DNA from: Flavobacterium geliluteum
GTDB lineage: Bacteria; Bacteroidota; Bacteroidia; Flavobacteriales; Flavobacteriaceae
NCBI RefSeq assembly: GCF_017948595.1
Contig: NZ_JAGFBV010000011.1
Span: forward strand, 1-64,000
Reading direction: 5' to 3'
DNA length: 64,000 nucleotides
Shown: positions 49,678 through 58,796 of the stretch, in pieces
Numbering within the stretch: the stretch's first letter is position 1
Layout of the letters: each line of letters starts with the position of its first letter
Program-made: the position numbers and the translations under genes
Notes under the pieces: model-generated
Databases searched by the model: none
What the model was told of the DNA's origin: nothing
What the model saw: the letters and a program-made list of their open reading frames with translations, nothing else

Positions 49678-52035
49678 ATGAAAAAAGCAATTCAAGTTGG
49701 ATTTTGGGAAAAAGTAGCCCGAATTATACTTAAAAATAGAATTACGATACTAGTACTTGTGGCCCTGATAACCGTTTTCCTTGGTTTTCAATGGAAGAAT
49801 CTTGCTATGTCGTATACCGAAGCCAACTTGCTTCCTAAAGATCATATCGCCAATAAAGACTATCAAAAATTCTTAGACAAATTTGGCGAAGAAGGTAATC
49901 TTATTGTAATTGGTTTTAAAGACCCTACTTTTTTTACACCAAAAAATTATGCCGCCTGGAACACTTTGATGACAGGTTTAAAAAAATCGAGAGAAGTAGA
50001 TTTGGTTGTTTCTTTGAATGATTTGAAAAAACTCGAGAAAGACACAGTCAACGAAAAATTTGTTTTAGCTCCTTTTATCAATCAAAGTAAGGTTCTTGAC
50101 CCTGCTTATTTAAAGACGATTCAGCACGATTTATTTTATAATTTGCCTTTTTACGAAGGATTGTTATTTAATAAAGAAAGCGGCAGTATCCGTTCTGCTG
50201 TCTACATCAATAAAGATTTGGTAAATACCGCCGAAAGAAAAACCTTTATCTTAGAAAATTTAGTTCCGAAAATTGATAAATTCGAAAAAACAACGGGAAT
50301 CGATTTGAGGGTTTCGGGAATGCCGTACATCAGAACCATTAACGCCAATAATATGAAAGGCGAAATTGCCCTTTTTATTGGAGCCGCACTGTTTATCGTT
50401 TCTTTGATTTTCTTCTTCTTTTTCCGTTCATTCAGAGCAACTTTTATTTCTATCTGTATTTTAGTAGTGGGCGTAATCTGGTCGTTTGGAACTTTGGGGT
50501 TACTTCATTATAAAATCACGATTTTAACGGCTATAATTCCGCCATTGATTATCGTAATCGGAATTACCAATTGTATTTTCCTGATCAATAAATACCAGCA
50601 GGAAATAAAACTGCACAACAATCAGGCAAAGGCGTTGCAACGTATTATATCTAAAATTGGAGTTTCGACTTTAATGACCAATCTGACTACGGCTATTGGT
50701 TTTGCCACTTTTATGATAACCGGAAACGAATTGCTTTTTGAATTTGGTTTGGTAACTTCTATCAACGTAATTTCGGTTTACATCCTAACCTTACTGATCG
50801 TACCAATTGTATACAGCTTTATGTCGGTTCCGGGAGAAAAACACTTGTACCACCTGACAAAAAACTATATTTCGACCTTATTGGACTGGGTTGAAAATAT
50901 TGTAAAAAACAAGCGTCGCGTTATTTACACGATTTATGGTTTGCTTTTATTGTTTAGCATCATCGGAATTTCTCAGATGAAAGTTTCAGGAAGTTTAATC
51001 GGTGAAATGCCCAGAAGTGCTTCGTTTTTTAAAGATATTTTATTTTATGAAAAAGAATTTAATGGCGTAATGCCACTCGAAATAATGATTGACACCAAAC
51101 GCAAAAAAGGTGTGATGAAATTATCGACCATGCGCAAAATGGAGGAGTTACAAAACACGATTGCGAGCATGCCCGAGTTGTCAAAACCGGTTTCGATAGT
51201 CAATTTGGTTAAATATTCTAAACAGGCATTTTATAACGGAAAACCAGAATATTATCAATTACCGACTTCGCAAGAGCAAACTTTTATTTTGAGTTATGCC
51301 AAAAATGCGACCAAAAACTCCAAAGATAATTTGATGAAAAGTTATGTTGATTCGACAGGACAATACGCCAGAATCACGACTTTTATGAAAGACATTGGTA
51401 CAGACGAAATGGCCAAAGTCGAGAAAAAATTACATGCAAAAATTGATGAAATTTTCCCGAGCGACCGTTATGAAGTTACCGTTACCGGAAAAGCATTAGT
51501 TTTTCAAAAAGGAACTTCGTATTTGGTAGGCAACTTAATCGAATCGTTAATTTTTGCCATTTTTGTAATCGCAGTATTGATGCTGTATTTGTTCAGATCG
51601 TTTAAAATGGTTTTTGCATCGGTTATTACCAATATTTTACCGCTTTGTATCACGTCTGGATTAATGGGTTATTTTGGAATTCCGTTAAAACCATCGACTA
51701 TTTTGGTCTTTAGTATTGCATTCGGAATTTCGGTTGATAATGCGATTCAATTTATGGCCAAATACCGTCATGATTTATTGCAAAGCAACGGAAAAGTAAA
51801 AAAATCTATTTTTAGCGCTTTACGCGAAACCGGAATTAGTACTTTTTATACTTCGGTGGTTTTGATTTTAGGATTTGCAACATTTACACTTTCGAGTTTT
51901 AGCGGTACAATCGCCCTTGGCGGATTGATTTCTTGCACATTGGCCTTTGCGATGTTTGCTAATTTATTGGTTTTACCTGCTTTGGTTTTGACTTTTGAGA
52001 AGAAAAAAGCGAAGAAAGAGGATTTGGAGGATTAA
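49678..52035 (+). CDS. MMPL/RND-superfamily transporter
   Basis: A 785-residue proton-driven membrane protein with the two-fold MMPL layout. Helix 1 (about 22-40) and a periplasmic domain precede helices 2-6 (about 238-410), then helix 7 (about 425), a second periplasmic domain and helices 8-12 (about 625-775). The MMPL-type motif ILVFSIAFGISVDNAIQFMAKYR is present. Relatives move lipids, hopanoids or hydrophobic compounds; no membrane-fusion partner or outer-membrane channel gene is adjacent. The start at 49678 replaces a longer frame whose first 31 residues cover the promoter. Confidence 0.85.
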   Translation: MKKAIQVGFWEKVARIILKNRITILVLVALITVFLGFQWKNLAMSYTEANLLPKDHIANKDYQKFLDKFGEEGNLIVIGFKDPTFFTPKNYAAWNTLMTGLKKSREVDLVVSLNDLKKLEKDTVNEKFVLAPFINQSKVLDPAYLKTIQHDLFYNLPFYEGLLFNKESGSIRSAVYINKDLVNTAERKTFILENLVPKIDKFEKTTGIDLRVSGMPYIRTINANNMKGEIALFIGAALFIVSLIFFFFFRSFRATFISICILVVGVIWSFGTLGLLHYKITILTAIIPPLIIVIGITNCIFLINKYQQEIKLHNNQAKALQRIISKIGVSTLMTNLTTAIGFATFMITGNELLFEFGLVTSINVISVYILTLLIVPIVYSFMSVPGEKHLYHLTKNYISTLLDWVENIVKNKRRVIYTIYGLLLLFSIIGISQMKVSGSLIGEMPRSASFFKDILFYEKEFNGVMPLEIMIDTKRKKGVMKLSTMRKMEELQNTIASMPELSKPVSIVNLVKYSKQAFYNGKPEYYQLPTSQEQTFILSYAKNATKNSKDNLMKSYVDSTGQYARITTFMKDIGTDEMAKVEKKLHAKIDEIFPSDRYEVTVTGKALVFQKGTSYLVGNLIESLIFAIFVIAVLMLYLFRSFKMVFASVITNILPLCITSGLMGYFGIPLKPSTILVFSIAFGISVDNAIQFMAKYRHDLLQSNGKVKKSIFSALRETGISTFYTSVVLILGFATFTLSSFSGTIALGGLISCTLAFAMFANLLVLPALVLTFEKKKAKKEDLED

Positions 52036-52090
52036 GTTTTTTCGAATTTCTAGAATTGGCACGAATTCTTTTTTTATACACAACGTTAAG

Positions 52091-52174
52091 TCTTTGCGAG
52101 GAACGAAGCAATCTCATTTGCGAGATCACGTTTTGTCTCTTATTGTAGTGAGGTTGCTTCGTTCCTCGCAAAGA
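52091..52174. repeat. REP-like palindromic element with 21-bp arms
   Basis: The arms at 52091-52111 and 52154-52174 (core TTTGCGAGGAACGAAGCAA) are perfectly complementary around a 42-nt loop. It is 55 bp after the MMPL gene. It belongs to the same family as 31692-31787 and 31846-31958. Confidence 0.8.
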
Positions 52175-52210
52175 CAAAAAATAAAGAAATAATTGCCTTT
52201 TATGAAAACG

Positions 52211-52300
52211 AGTGCCCTAGCCCTGATAGTAGCGGCATCCTTTTTCTTGCTCCTTTAGCAAGGAAAAGATATAGCGGATAGCAGGAAATAGCTTCAAAAA
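52211..52300. ncRNA. Structured intergenic element (GCCCTAGCCC ... GGATAGC)
   Basis: A GC-richer stretch within AT-rich surroundings. A 12-bp helix with one G-U pair (52240-52251 with 52257-52268) closes a 5-nt loop. It is flanked by GCCCTAGCCCTGATAGTAGC (52214-52233) on the left and ATAGCGGATAGCAGG (52271-52285) on the right. I recall similar GCCCTAGCCC/GGATAGC blocks in intergenic regions of other Flavobacteriia, which I cannot verify here. It could be a conserved RNA or a dispersed repeat, just before the asnS promoter. Confidence 0.45.
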
Positions 52301-52315
52301 TTAATTATTATCGTT

Positions 52316-52323
52316 TATATTTG
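52316..52323 (+). promoter_or_regulatory. -7 box of asnS
   Basis: A perfect TATATTTG box lies 45 bp before the asnS start codon and just after the structured element. Confidence 0.5.
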
Positions 52324-52368
52324 CAGTTATTGTACAACAAATAATTTACTATCAATATTATATAAAAA

Positions 52369-53814
52369 ATGAAACACACAAAAGTTAAAGACTTATTAAA
52401 CAGTACGACGACGCTTCAGGAAGTGAATGCAAAAGGATGGGTGAGAACTTTTAGAAACAATCAGTTTATCGCGCTTAATGACGGATCTACCATTAATAAT
52501 ATACAATGTGTTGTTGATTTTGAAAATACACCGGAAGAAACTTTAAAAAGAGTGACCACAGGCGCTGCGGTTTCTGTAATTGGAACTTTGGTGGAGAGTA
52601 AAGGTGCGGGTCAGAAATACGAAATTCAGGTTACAAAACTTGAAATTTTAGGAGATTCTGATGCGGAGAAATTCCCAATGCAGCCTAAAAAACACTCTTT
52701 GGAATTCTTGCGTGAGAATGCACATTTACGTGTGCGTACGAATGCTTTTGGTGCGATTATGCGTGTGCGTTCGGTATTGTCGTATGCGGTTCACAACTAT
52801 TTTCAGCAAAAAGGTTTTGTGTATGTCAACACGCCGATTATTACAGGAGCAGATGCCGAAGGTGCCGGAGAAATGTTTCAGGTGACTTCATTGCCTTTGG
52901 ACAATTTGCCAAAAACAGAAGAAGGAAATATTGATTTTAAAAAAGATTTCTTCGGAAAACATACTAATTTAACAGTTTCTGGACAATTAGAAGGTGAAAC
53001 TTTTGCAATGGCTTTGGGTCAGATTTATACTTTTGGACCTACTTTTAGAGCCGAAAATTCAAATACTTCTCGTCACTTGGCAGAATTTTGGATGATCGAG
53101 CCAGAAGTTGCTTTTAATGATTTGGATGACAACATGGATTTGGCTGAAGATTTTATTCAGTATGTAATCAAATATGCTTTAGACAATTGTGGCGATGATT
53201 TGAAATTTTTAGAAGGAAGACTTTTAGAAGAAGAAAAATCAAAACCTCAGGCAGAAAGAAGTGAAATGACTTTGTTGGAGAAATTGAATTTTGTTTTAGA
53301 AAACAATTTCAAACGTGTTTCGTACACCGAAGCAATTGATATTCTGAGAGATTCAACTCCAAATAAAAAGAAAAAATTTCAATACATCATCAACGAATGG
53401 GGAGCTGATTTACAGTCGGAACACGAGCGTTACTTGGTAGAAAAACACTTTAAATGTCCGGTAATTTTGTTTGATTATCCAGCAAACATCAAAGCGTTTT
53501 ACATGCGTTTGAATGACAACACAGAACCTGGAAGAGAAACCGTTCGTGCAATGGATATCCTTTTCCCGGGAATTGGGGAAATTGTTGGTGGTTCGCAAAG
53601 AGAAGAGCGTTACGATGTTTTGGTTGAAAAAATGAAAGCTCTTGGAATCGATGAAGAAGAATTATACTGGTATTTAGACACCAGAAGATTTGGAACCGCA
53701 ACACACTCCGGTTTCGGTTTAGGATTTGAGCGTCTGGTATTGTTTGTAACCGGAATGACAAACATCAGAGACGTAATTCCTTTCCCGAGAACTCCTGGAA
53801 GTGCAGAATTTTAA
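52369..53814 (+). CDS. asnS: Asparaginyl-tRNA synthetase
   Basis: Class IIb synthetase charging tRNA-Asn; 481 residues. The N-terminal OB fold ([18 protein letters not shown]) is followed by class II motif 1 ([21 protein letters not shown]), motif 2 ([25 protein letters not shown]) and motif 3 ([16 protein letters not shown]). The [14 protein letters not shown] context marks AsnRS rather than AspRS. It is followed by rpoN, a conserved flavobacterial pair. Confidence 0.97.
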   Translation: MKHTKVKDLLNSTTTLQEVNAKGWVRTFRNNQFIALNDGSTINNIQCVVDFENTPEETLKRVTTGAAVSVIGTLVESKGAGQKYEIQVTKLEILGDSDAEKFPMQPKKHSLEFLRENAHLRVRTNAFGAIMRVRSVLSYAVHNYFQQKGFVYVNTPIITGADAEGAGEMFQVTSLPLDNLPKTEEGNIDFKKDFFGKHTNLTVSGQLEGETFAMALGQIYTFGPTFRAENSNTSRHLAEFWMIEPEVAFNDLDDNMDLAEDFIQYVIKYALDNCGDDLKFLEGRLLEEEKSKPQAERSEMTLLEKLNFVLENNFKRVSYTEAIDILRDSTPNKKKKFQYIINEWGADLQSEHERYLVEKHFKCPVILFDYPANIKAFYMRLNDNTEPGRETVRAMDILFPGIGEIVGGSQREERYDVLVEKMKALGIDEEELYWYLDTRRFGTATHSGFGLGFERLVLFVTGMTNIRDVIPFPRTPGSAEF

Positions 53815-53821
53815 TAAAAGT

Positions 53822-53895
53822 TTAATCGGTTAATCGTTCATTCGGTTAACCGATTTTCACGAATAAACGATTAAACAAATAAACGATTAAACAGT
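53822..53895. repeat. AT-rich intergenic repeat of CGATTAAAC type
   Basis: The asnS-rpoN spacer contains TTTAATCGGTTAATCG, CGGTTAACCG and two copies of ATAAACGATTAAACA. Related TTTAATCGG/GGTTAATC words occur at 20821-20860 and 21371-21440. This is probably a short dispersed repeat family. Confidence 0.5.
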
Positions 53896-53899
53896 ATAA

Positions 53900-55360
53900 A
53901 TGCTAAAGCAATTTTTAAATTTAAAATTATCCCAAAAATTATCTCCACAGCAAATTCAGCTGATGAAGTTAATTCAATTGCCAACGCAAGCTTTTGAGCA
54001 ACGTTTATTAGAAGAAATGAACGAAAATCCAGCTCTAGAAGCTGGTAAAGAAGACGAATACGAAGCAGACGAATTTGCAAACGAAGAATTTGACGATTAT
54101 GATGATGCCGAATCAGACAGAATCGAAGCAGACGACATCAACATCGACGAATATTTGAGTGACGATGATACTCCAGATTATAAAACACAGGTAAACAATT
54201 ATGGTGAAGAGGAAGAGCGTGAAACACCTTTTGCATCTCCGATTAGCTTTCATCAGGATTTAATCAATCAGTTGAATACTTTTATTTTGAATGATGAAGA
54301 GCGTGAAATTGCCGAATTCCTTGTCGGAAGCATCGATGACATGGGCTATATTCGCAGAAGCGTTGCCGATATTGTTGATGATATGGCCTTTACACAAGGT
54401 ATTTATACCGATGATAAAATGGTCGAAAGAATGTTGCACGTAATTCACGAGCTCGAACCTTCGGGCGTTGGAGCGCGCGATTTACAAGAATGTTTATTAT
54501 TGCAATTGAAGCACAAAACGCCAACAGAATATATTGATTTGGCAATTGATATTATCGAAAATCAATTTGATGCCTTTACCAAAAAACACTACGACAAACT
54601 GTTGCAGAAATATGCCGTTTCGAACGAACAGCTTAAAAAAGCGATTCACGAAATAGAAAGATTAAACCCAAAGCCAGGCGGTTCGTACACAGGAAACAAT
54701 AAAGTTACCGAAAATGTTGTTCCCGATTTTGCGATCAGAATTACAGATGGCGAACTGGAATTGACCTTAAACGGTAGAAATGCTCCTTCTTTGCACGTTT
54801 CTAAAGATTATCAGGAAATGATGCAGACGTATAAAGATTCTCGTGATAAATCGACTGCCCAAAAAGATGCTGTTCAGTTTATCAAACAAAAACTAGACTC
54901 TGCCAAATGGTTTATAGACGCCATCAGACAGCGTCAGGAAACGCTTTTTGTAACCATGAATGCCATTATGCATTATCAGGAAGAATTTTTCTTAGACGGT
55001 GACGAAACCAAACTAAAACCCATGATCCTGAAAGACATTGCAGACATGGTTGGTTTGGATATTTCAACAATTTCGCGTGTTGCCAACAGCAAATATGTTG
55101 AAACGCCTTATGGAACCAAACTCATCAAAGAATTTTTCTCTGAAGCGATGAAAAATGATCAGGGAGAAGATGTTTCAACTTTAGAAATTAAAAAAATTCT
55201 AAAAAACACCATCGAAGAAGAAGACAAACACAAACCGCTTCCAGACGATCAACTGGCAGAAATCTTAAAAGAAAAAGGATATCCTATTGCCCGCAGAACG
55301 ATTGCCAAATACCGCGAACAGCTTGATATTCCGGTGGCGAGAATGAGGAAGAAAATTTAA
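53900..55360 (+). CDS. rpoN: RNA polymerase sigma-54 factor
   Basis: A 486-residue enhancer-dependent sigma factor. Region I is Gln/Leu-rich (LKLSQKLSPQQIQLMKLIQLPTQAFEQRL). An acidic region II (about 55-115) is followed by the core-binding domain (EIAEFLVGSIDDMGYI). The HTH region lies around MVGLDISTISRVANSKYVETPYGTKLIKEFFSE, and the RpoN box is IARRTIAKYREQLDIP. It requires AAA+ activators, none of which is encoded in this window. It ends at a strong terminator. Confidence 0.96.
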   Translation: MLKQFLNLKLSQKLSPQQIQLMKLIQLPTQAFEQRLLEEMNENPALEAGKEDEYEADEFANEEFDDYDDAESDRIEADDINIDEYLSDDDTPDYKTQVNNYGEEEERETPFASPISFHQDLINQLNTFILNDEEREIAEFLVGSIDDMGYIRRSVADIVDDMAFTQGIYTDDKMVERMLHVIHELEPSGVGARDLQECLLLQLKHKTPTEYIDLAIDIIENQFDAFTKKHYDKLLQKYAVSNEQLKKAIHEIERLNPKPGGSYTGNNKVTENVVPDFAIRITDGELELTLNGRNAPSLHVSKDYQEMMQTYKDSRDKSTAQKDAVQFIKQKLDSAKWFIDAIRQRQETLFVTMNAIMHYQEEFFLDGDETKLKPMILKDIADMVGLDISTISRVANSKYVETPYGTKLIKEFFSEAMKNDQGEDVSTLEIKKILKNTIEEEDKHKPLPDDQLAEILKEKGYPIARRTIAKYREQLDIPVARMRKKI

Positions 55361-55385
55361 TTCTAAAGATAAAAACACAATAAAC

Positions 55386-55420
55386 AAAACGAACAGGCTT
55401 TAAAATCTGTTCGTTTTTTG
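55386..55420 (+). terminator. Intrinsic terminator of rpoN
   Basis: AAAACGAACAG (55386-55396) pairs perfectly with CTGTTCGTTTT (55407-55417), followed by T residues. Confidence 0.9.
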
Positions 55421-55438
55421 GTTTTTACAGAAAACAAC

Positions 55439-55469
55439 AAACCCGACACTTTAAAGAAATTGTCGGGTT
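55439..55469. terminator. ACCCGACA-family hairpin between rpoN and tdk
   Basis: AACCCGACA and TGTCGGGTT form a 9-bp stem. It probably terminates tdk on the minus strand. The same stem is used at 28660-28692. Confidence 0.75.
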
Positions 55470-55505
55470 CCGTTCTTTAGCTCGAATGACATTCGATATC
55501 AAAAA

Positions 55506-56093
55506 TTACTCCTGATTTTTTTTCATTGCATTAAAATAAGCCGCACGACTTAAAGGCTCATATTCTTCGGTTTCGCCGAGCATTACCAGTTTATCATTAT
55601 CGGTTTTGCGGAAGCTGTAGTTGGCAAGATTTCCTGTTCGGGTACAAACAGCATGCACTTTGGTCACATATTCTGCAGTCGCCATAAGCGCTGGCATTGG
55701 CCCAAAAGGATTTCCTTTAAAGTCCATATCCAATCCCGCAACGATCACACGAATGCCCTGATTGGCCAAATCGTTGCAAACAGTAACAATTTCGTCATCA
55801 AAAAACTGTGCCTCATCAATACCAATTACATCACAGCCTTGCGCCAAAATAGCAATATTTGCGGCAGCAGGCACTGGTGTTGACCTGATTTCGTTGGCAT
55901 CATGAGATACTACCATTTCATCATGATAGCGAGTATCGATGGCAGGTTTAAAAATTTCGACTTTTTGTTTGGCAAATTGAGCGCGTTTTAATCTGCGAAT
56001 TAACTCCTCGGTTTTACCCGAAAACATTGATCCACAAATAACTTCAATCCAACCAAATTGTTCTTTGTGATTTACTGTATTTTCGAGAAACAT
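55506..56093 (-). CDS. tdk: Thymidine kinase
   Basis: Phosphorylates thymidine for salvage; a 195-residue type II enzyme. The P-loop is [18 protein letters not shown], Walker-B-like [11 protein letters not shown] follows, and the lasso and zinc region is partly visible ([17 protein letters not shown]). Only one Cys remains in this stretch, with [16 protein letters not shown] after it. The frame runs upstream to 56186, but that part is hydrophobic and not family-like, so [15 protein letters not shown] at 56093 is chosen. Confidence 0.93.
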   Translation of the reverse strand: MFLENTVNHKEQFGWIEVICGSMFSGKTEELIRRLKRAQFAKQKVEIFKPAIDTRYHDEMVVSHDANEIRSTPVPAAANIAILAQGCDVIGIDEAQFFDDEIVTVCNDLANQGIRVIVAGLDMDFKGNPFGPMPALMATAEYVTKVHAVCTRTGNLANYSFRKTDNDKLVMLGETEEYEPLSRAAYFNAMKKNQE

Positions 56094-56329
56094 TTTGTAT
56101 TTTTCTACCTTTAAAAATGAATAGTTTTTATTACTTTGTACTGGTAATAAATTAAAGTAAAAATTTGCTGTTTTACCTTTTTTCAAAAGTAGAAAATTTT
56201 TATCAAAACAGAGATTCGCGAACGCTTATTAACAGAAATAAAAAAATGTCTTGCGAATTCCCTTCAATAATCTGAACATTCGAATACAAAATATAATAAA
56301 ACACCCTATTCACAATAATTTCAACAGTT

Positions 56330-57298
56330 ATGAAAAAAAAATTGGAAGCCGATTTAATCAGCATTGCACATCGAATTTTAAAACTTAAAAGCAAATCAGA
56401 TATCAATCAATTGTATCTTGAAACGCAGAAATTATATGAAAAATTAGCGGTTTTAAAATTTGTTGACGAAAATTTTGACACTTTAAAACCAACAATTGGT
56501 CACAGTGAAGTAACCTCTCAAATAGAAACCCTGTTTGAAAAACAAGAGGAAATTGCAGCTGAACCAATCGTGGAAGCAGCCGAAATACCTGAAACAATAA
56601 CGATAGAAGAAAATTTCGAGCCAGAAATAAAAGAAGAAATTATAGCTGGCATTGAAGAAGAAGAAGAAGAAGAAATTCCCGAACCTGTGCTAAAAACAGC
56701 CGAAGAGCCAGTTTTGCAACAAGTTGAAGAACCTGTTGCAGAAGAAGAGCCAAAGAAAGAAGAAGTGGACGAAAGCCTGTCTTTTACCACAAAAAGCGAA
56801 ATCAATCCGCTTCCTGAATTCAAACCCGCTTTTGAGTTGGCCAAAGAACCAGAGGCAAAAACGACCAAAGAACTAGAAAAAATACAGATTTCTTTTGAAG
56901 ATATTATTGGCGTTAATTATGCCGATACCCAATTTGTAAAAGTAGATGATTTCGAGCCGGTACCTCCTGCTCTATCCATCAACGAATTTAAAGAGAAAAA
57001 AAATAGTGCTGAAACTGCTGTTTTATCATCAAGTGAATCAAAGACAGCGACGCTAAATGAAAAACTGGCAAAAGGTTTTCATATTGATTTGAATGACAGA
57101 ATTGCTTTTACCAAAAATCTTTTCGGAAGCAGTTCTGAAGATTACAGCCGTGTTTTAAACCAGCTGCTTACTTTTGACAGCTTTGGTGAGGCAAAAGATT
57201 TTATAGAAAACATGGTAAAACCCGATTACAACAACTGGGAAGGAAAAGACGATTATGCAGAGCGCTTTTTGGGCATTATCGAAAAGAAATTTCTGTAA
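56330..57298 (+). CDS. Hypothetical acidic protein upstream of rsmI
   Basis: A 322-residue protein without signal or membrane segment. The N-terminal 60 residues are helical (KLEADLISIAHRILKLKSKSDI ... LYEKLAVLKFVDENF). A long Glu/Pro-rich low-complexity middle follows (about 75-235, with EEEEEEIPEP runs). The conserved-looking C-terminal domain (about 255-322) carries NDRIAFTKNLFGSSSEDYSRV, then LLTFDSFGEAKDFIENMV and ERFLGIIEKKF. Similar architecture is found in Bacteroidota proteins next to rsmI, 36 bp downstream. Function unknown. Confidence 0.75.
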   Translation: MKKKLEADLISIAHRILKLKSKSDINQLYLETQKLYEKLAVLKFVDENFDTLKPTIGHSEVTSQIETLFEKQEEIAAEPIVEAAEIPETITIEENFEPEIKEEIIAGIEEEEEEEIPEPVLKTAEEPVLQQVEEPVAEEEPKKEEVDESLSFTTKSEINPLPEFKPAFELAKEPEAKTTKELEKIQISFEDIIGVNYADTQFVKVDDFEPVPPALSINEFKEKKNSAETAVLSSSESKTATLNEKLAKGFHIDLNDRIAFTKNLFGSSSEDYSRVLNQLLTFDSFGEAKDFIENMVKPDYNNWEGKDDYAERFLGIIEKKFL

Positions 57299-57334
57299 TC
57301 CTTTTTACTTCTTACCTTTTACCAACAAACAAAT

Positions 57335-58069
57335 ATGTCTAAATTATATATCGTTCCAACGCCAATTGGCAATCTAGAAGACATGACTTTTCGCGCCATT
57401 CGGATTCTAAAAGAAGTCGATTTGATTTTGGCCGAAGACACCAGAACGAGTGGTAAACTGCTCAAGCATTTCGAAATTGGCACGCACATGCACAGCCATC
57501 ACATGCACAACGAGCACAAAACAACCGAAAACTTGATTGCGCGTTTGAAAGCTGGCGAAACCATTGCCTTAATTTCTGACGCAGGAACTCCGGCGATATC
57601 AGATCCGGGTTTTTTGTTAACACGCGCATGTGTCGAAAATAAAATCGAAGTAGAATGTTTACCCGGAGCAACCGCTTTTGTACCAGCTCTTGTAAACAGC
57701 GGATTACCAAATGATAAATTTATTTTTGAAGGCTTCTTGCCCGATAAAAAAGGCCGTCAAACTCGTTTTTTGGCTTTAGCCGAAGAAACCCGAACGATGA
57801 TTTTATACGTTTCGCCACATAAACTCGTTAAGACTTTAGCCGAATTCATTCAATATTTTGGAGAAGACCGGCAAGTTTGTGTTTCGAGAGAATTATCAAA
57901 ATTACACGAAGAAAACGTGCGAGGAACCGCAAAAGAAGTATTAACCCATTTTGAAAAAACAGCACCACGTGGCGAAATCGTAGTGGTCGTTGCAGGAAAA
58001 ACAATAATCAAAGAACCTAAGAAAAGTAAATTTTCTAAAGATCAAGAAGAAGAAGAAGAAGAAGATTAA
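57335..58069 (+). CDS. rsmI: 16S rRNA (cytidine(1402)-2'-O)-methyltransferase
   Basis: SAM-dependent enzyme that methylates the ribose of C1402 in 16S rRNA. The 244-residue protein belongs to the tetrapyrrole-methylase fold: LYIVPTPIGNLEDMTFRAI, DLILAEDTRTSGKLL, ALISDAGTPAISDPGFLL, CLPGATAFVPALV, and CVSRELSKLHEE with PRGEIVVVV near the end. The tail is a low-complexity Lys/Glu stretch (EEEEEED). Confidence 0.95.
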   Translation: MSKLYIVPTPIGNLEDMTFRAIRILKEVDLILAEDTRTSGKLLKHFEIGTHMHSHHMHNEHKTTENLIARLKAGETIALISDAGTPAISDPGFLLTRACVENKIEVECLPGATAFVPALVNSGLPNDKFIFEGFLPDKKGRQTRFLALAEETRTMILYVSPHKLVKTLAEFIQYFGEDRQVCVSRELSKLHEENVRGTAKEVLTHFEKTAPRGEIVVVVAGKTIIKEPKKSKFSKDQEEEEEED

Positions 58070-58080
58070 AATAGTTACAC

Positions 58081-58189
58081 CACAGATTGAAAAAAATTAG
58101 CCGCGAATTACACAAACTATCACAAATTTAATTAGTGGAAATTTGTATAATTCGTGGCAAAAAAATCACTCTAATCATTTTAATCTGTG
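58081..58189. repeat. Nested hairpin element, CACAGATT family
   Basis: The outer arms CACAGATT (58081-58088) and AATCTGTG (58182-58189) enclose a second, longer pairing between GCCGCGAATTACACAAA and TTTGTATAATTCGTGGC (two mismatches). The whole spacer between rsmI and the hopJ-like gene is this element. It is related to 58672-58726 and, partly, 1841-1896. Confidence 0.75.
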
Positions 58190-58228
58190 TTAGAAAACCT
58201 AACTGCAAAGCAGCAAATAATAAAAATC

Positions 58229-58573
58229 ATGAACATACAAACCTTTTTAGAAAAAGTAAAACAAACCCCAACCCAAATAACATTTCCTGAAACCATTGCT
58301 GTAATCGAGGAAAATTACAATTTTACACCAACTGCTTTCCAAAACGGAACGCAGCATAACGCTGCAGGTGAAAATTCCGGCTCTTGTAAAGTATTTTCTT
58401 TTGCCAAACTGCAAAACTTAAGCAAAGAAGAAACTTTAGCGTGTTTTGGAGCTTTCTATTTTGAAGAAGTTTTAGGCGATCCAAACGGAAGCAATCATCA
58501 AAATATTAGAAACTTCATCAACACAGGCTGGGACGGAATTCAGTTTGAAGGAACTGCTTTAGATCTGAAATAA
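58229..58573 (+). CDS. HopJ-family protein
   Basis: A 114-residue soluble protein with the family signature: MNIQTFLEKVKQTP, FPETIAVIEENYNFTPTAF, GTQHNAAGENSGSCKVFSFA, FGAFYFEEVLGDPNGSNHQNIRNF and GWDGIQFEGTAL. The family is named after a Pseudomonas type III effector but is widespread in free-living bacteria; no type III apparatus is present here, so an effector role is unlikely. The frame opens at 58187; MNIQTFLEKV at 58229 is the family start. Biochemical function unknown. Confidence 0.85.
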   Translation: MNIQTFLEKVKQTPTQITFPETIAVIEENYNFTPTAFQNGTQHNAAGENSGSCKVFSFAKLQNLSKEETLACFGAFYFEEVLGDPNGSNHQNIRNFINTGWDGIQFEGTALDLK

Positions 58574-58671
58574 TTTTAGATTTTAGAATGTAGATTTTAA
58601 ATTTCCCGAAGTCTGCTTTATTCTGAAATTTGAACTCTAAAAAACTTTGTAAAAGTTAAAACCCAAATATT

Positions 58672-58726
58672 TTGCCACAGATTTCACAGATTAAAAAATC
58701 CTTTGAAATCATTTAATCTGTGGCAA
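58672..58726. repeat. Hairpin repeat with TTGCCACAGATT arms
   Basis: TTGCCACAGATT (58672-58683) and AATCTGTGGCAA (58715-58726) are perfect 12-bp inverted arms in the 223-bp spacer before recJ. The rest of the spacer is TAGATTTTAGA-type simple repeat. Same family as 58081-58189. Confidence 0.75.
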
Positions 58727-58796
58727 TAAAAAAATTAAGTTTCTGATTAAACGATTTTCGGTTTCTAAAATCAACACTCTAAAATCTAAAATTAAA

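Noticed and set aside
58229..58573. HopJ-like protein taken as a virulence effector
   Set aside because: The family name comes from one Pseudomonas case. No type III secretion genes are present and the context is housekeeping.
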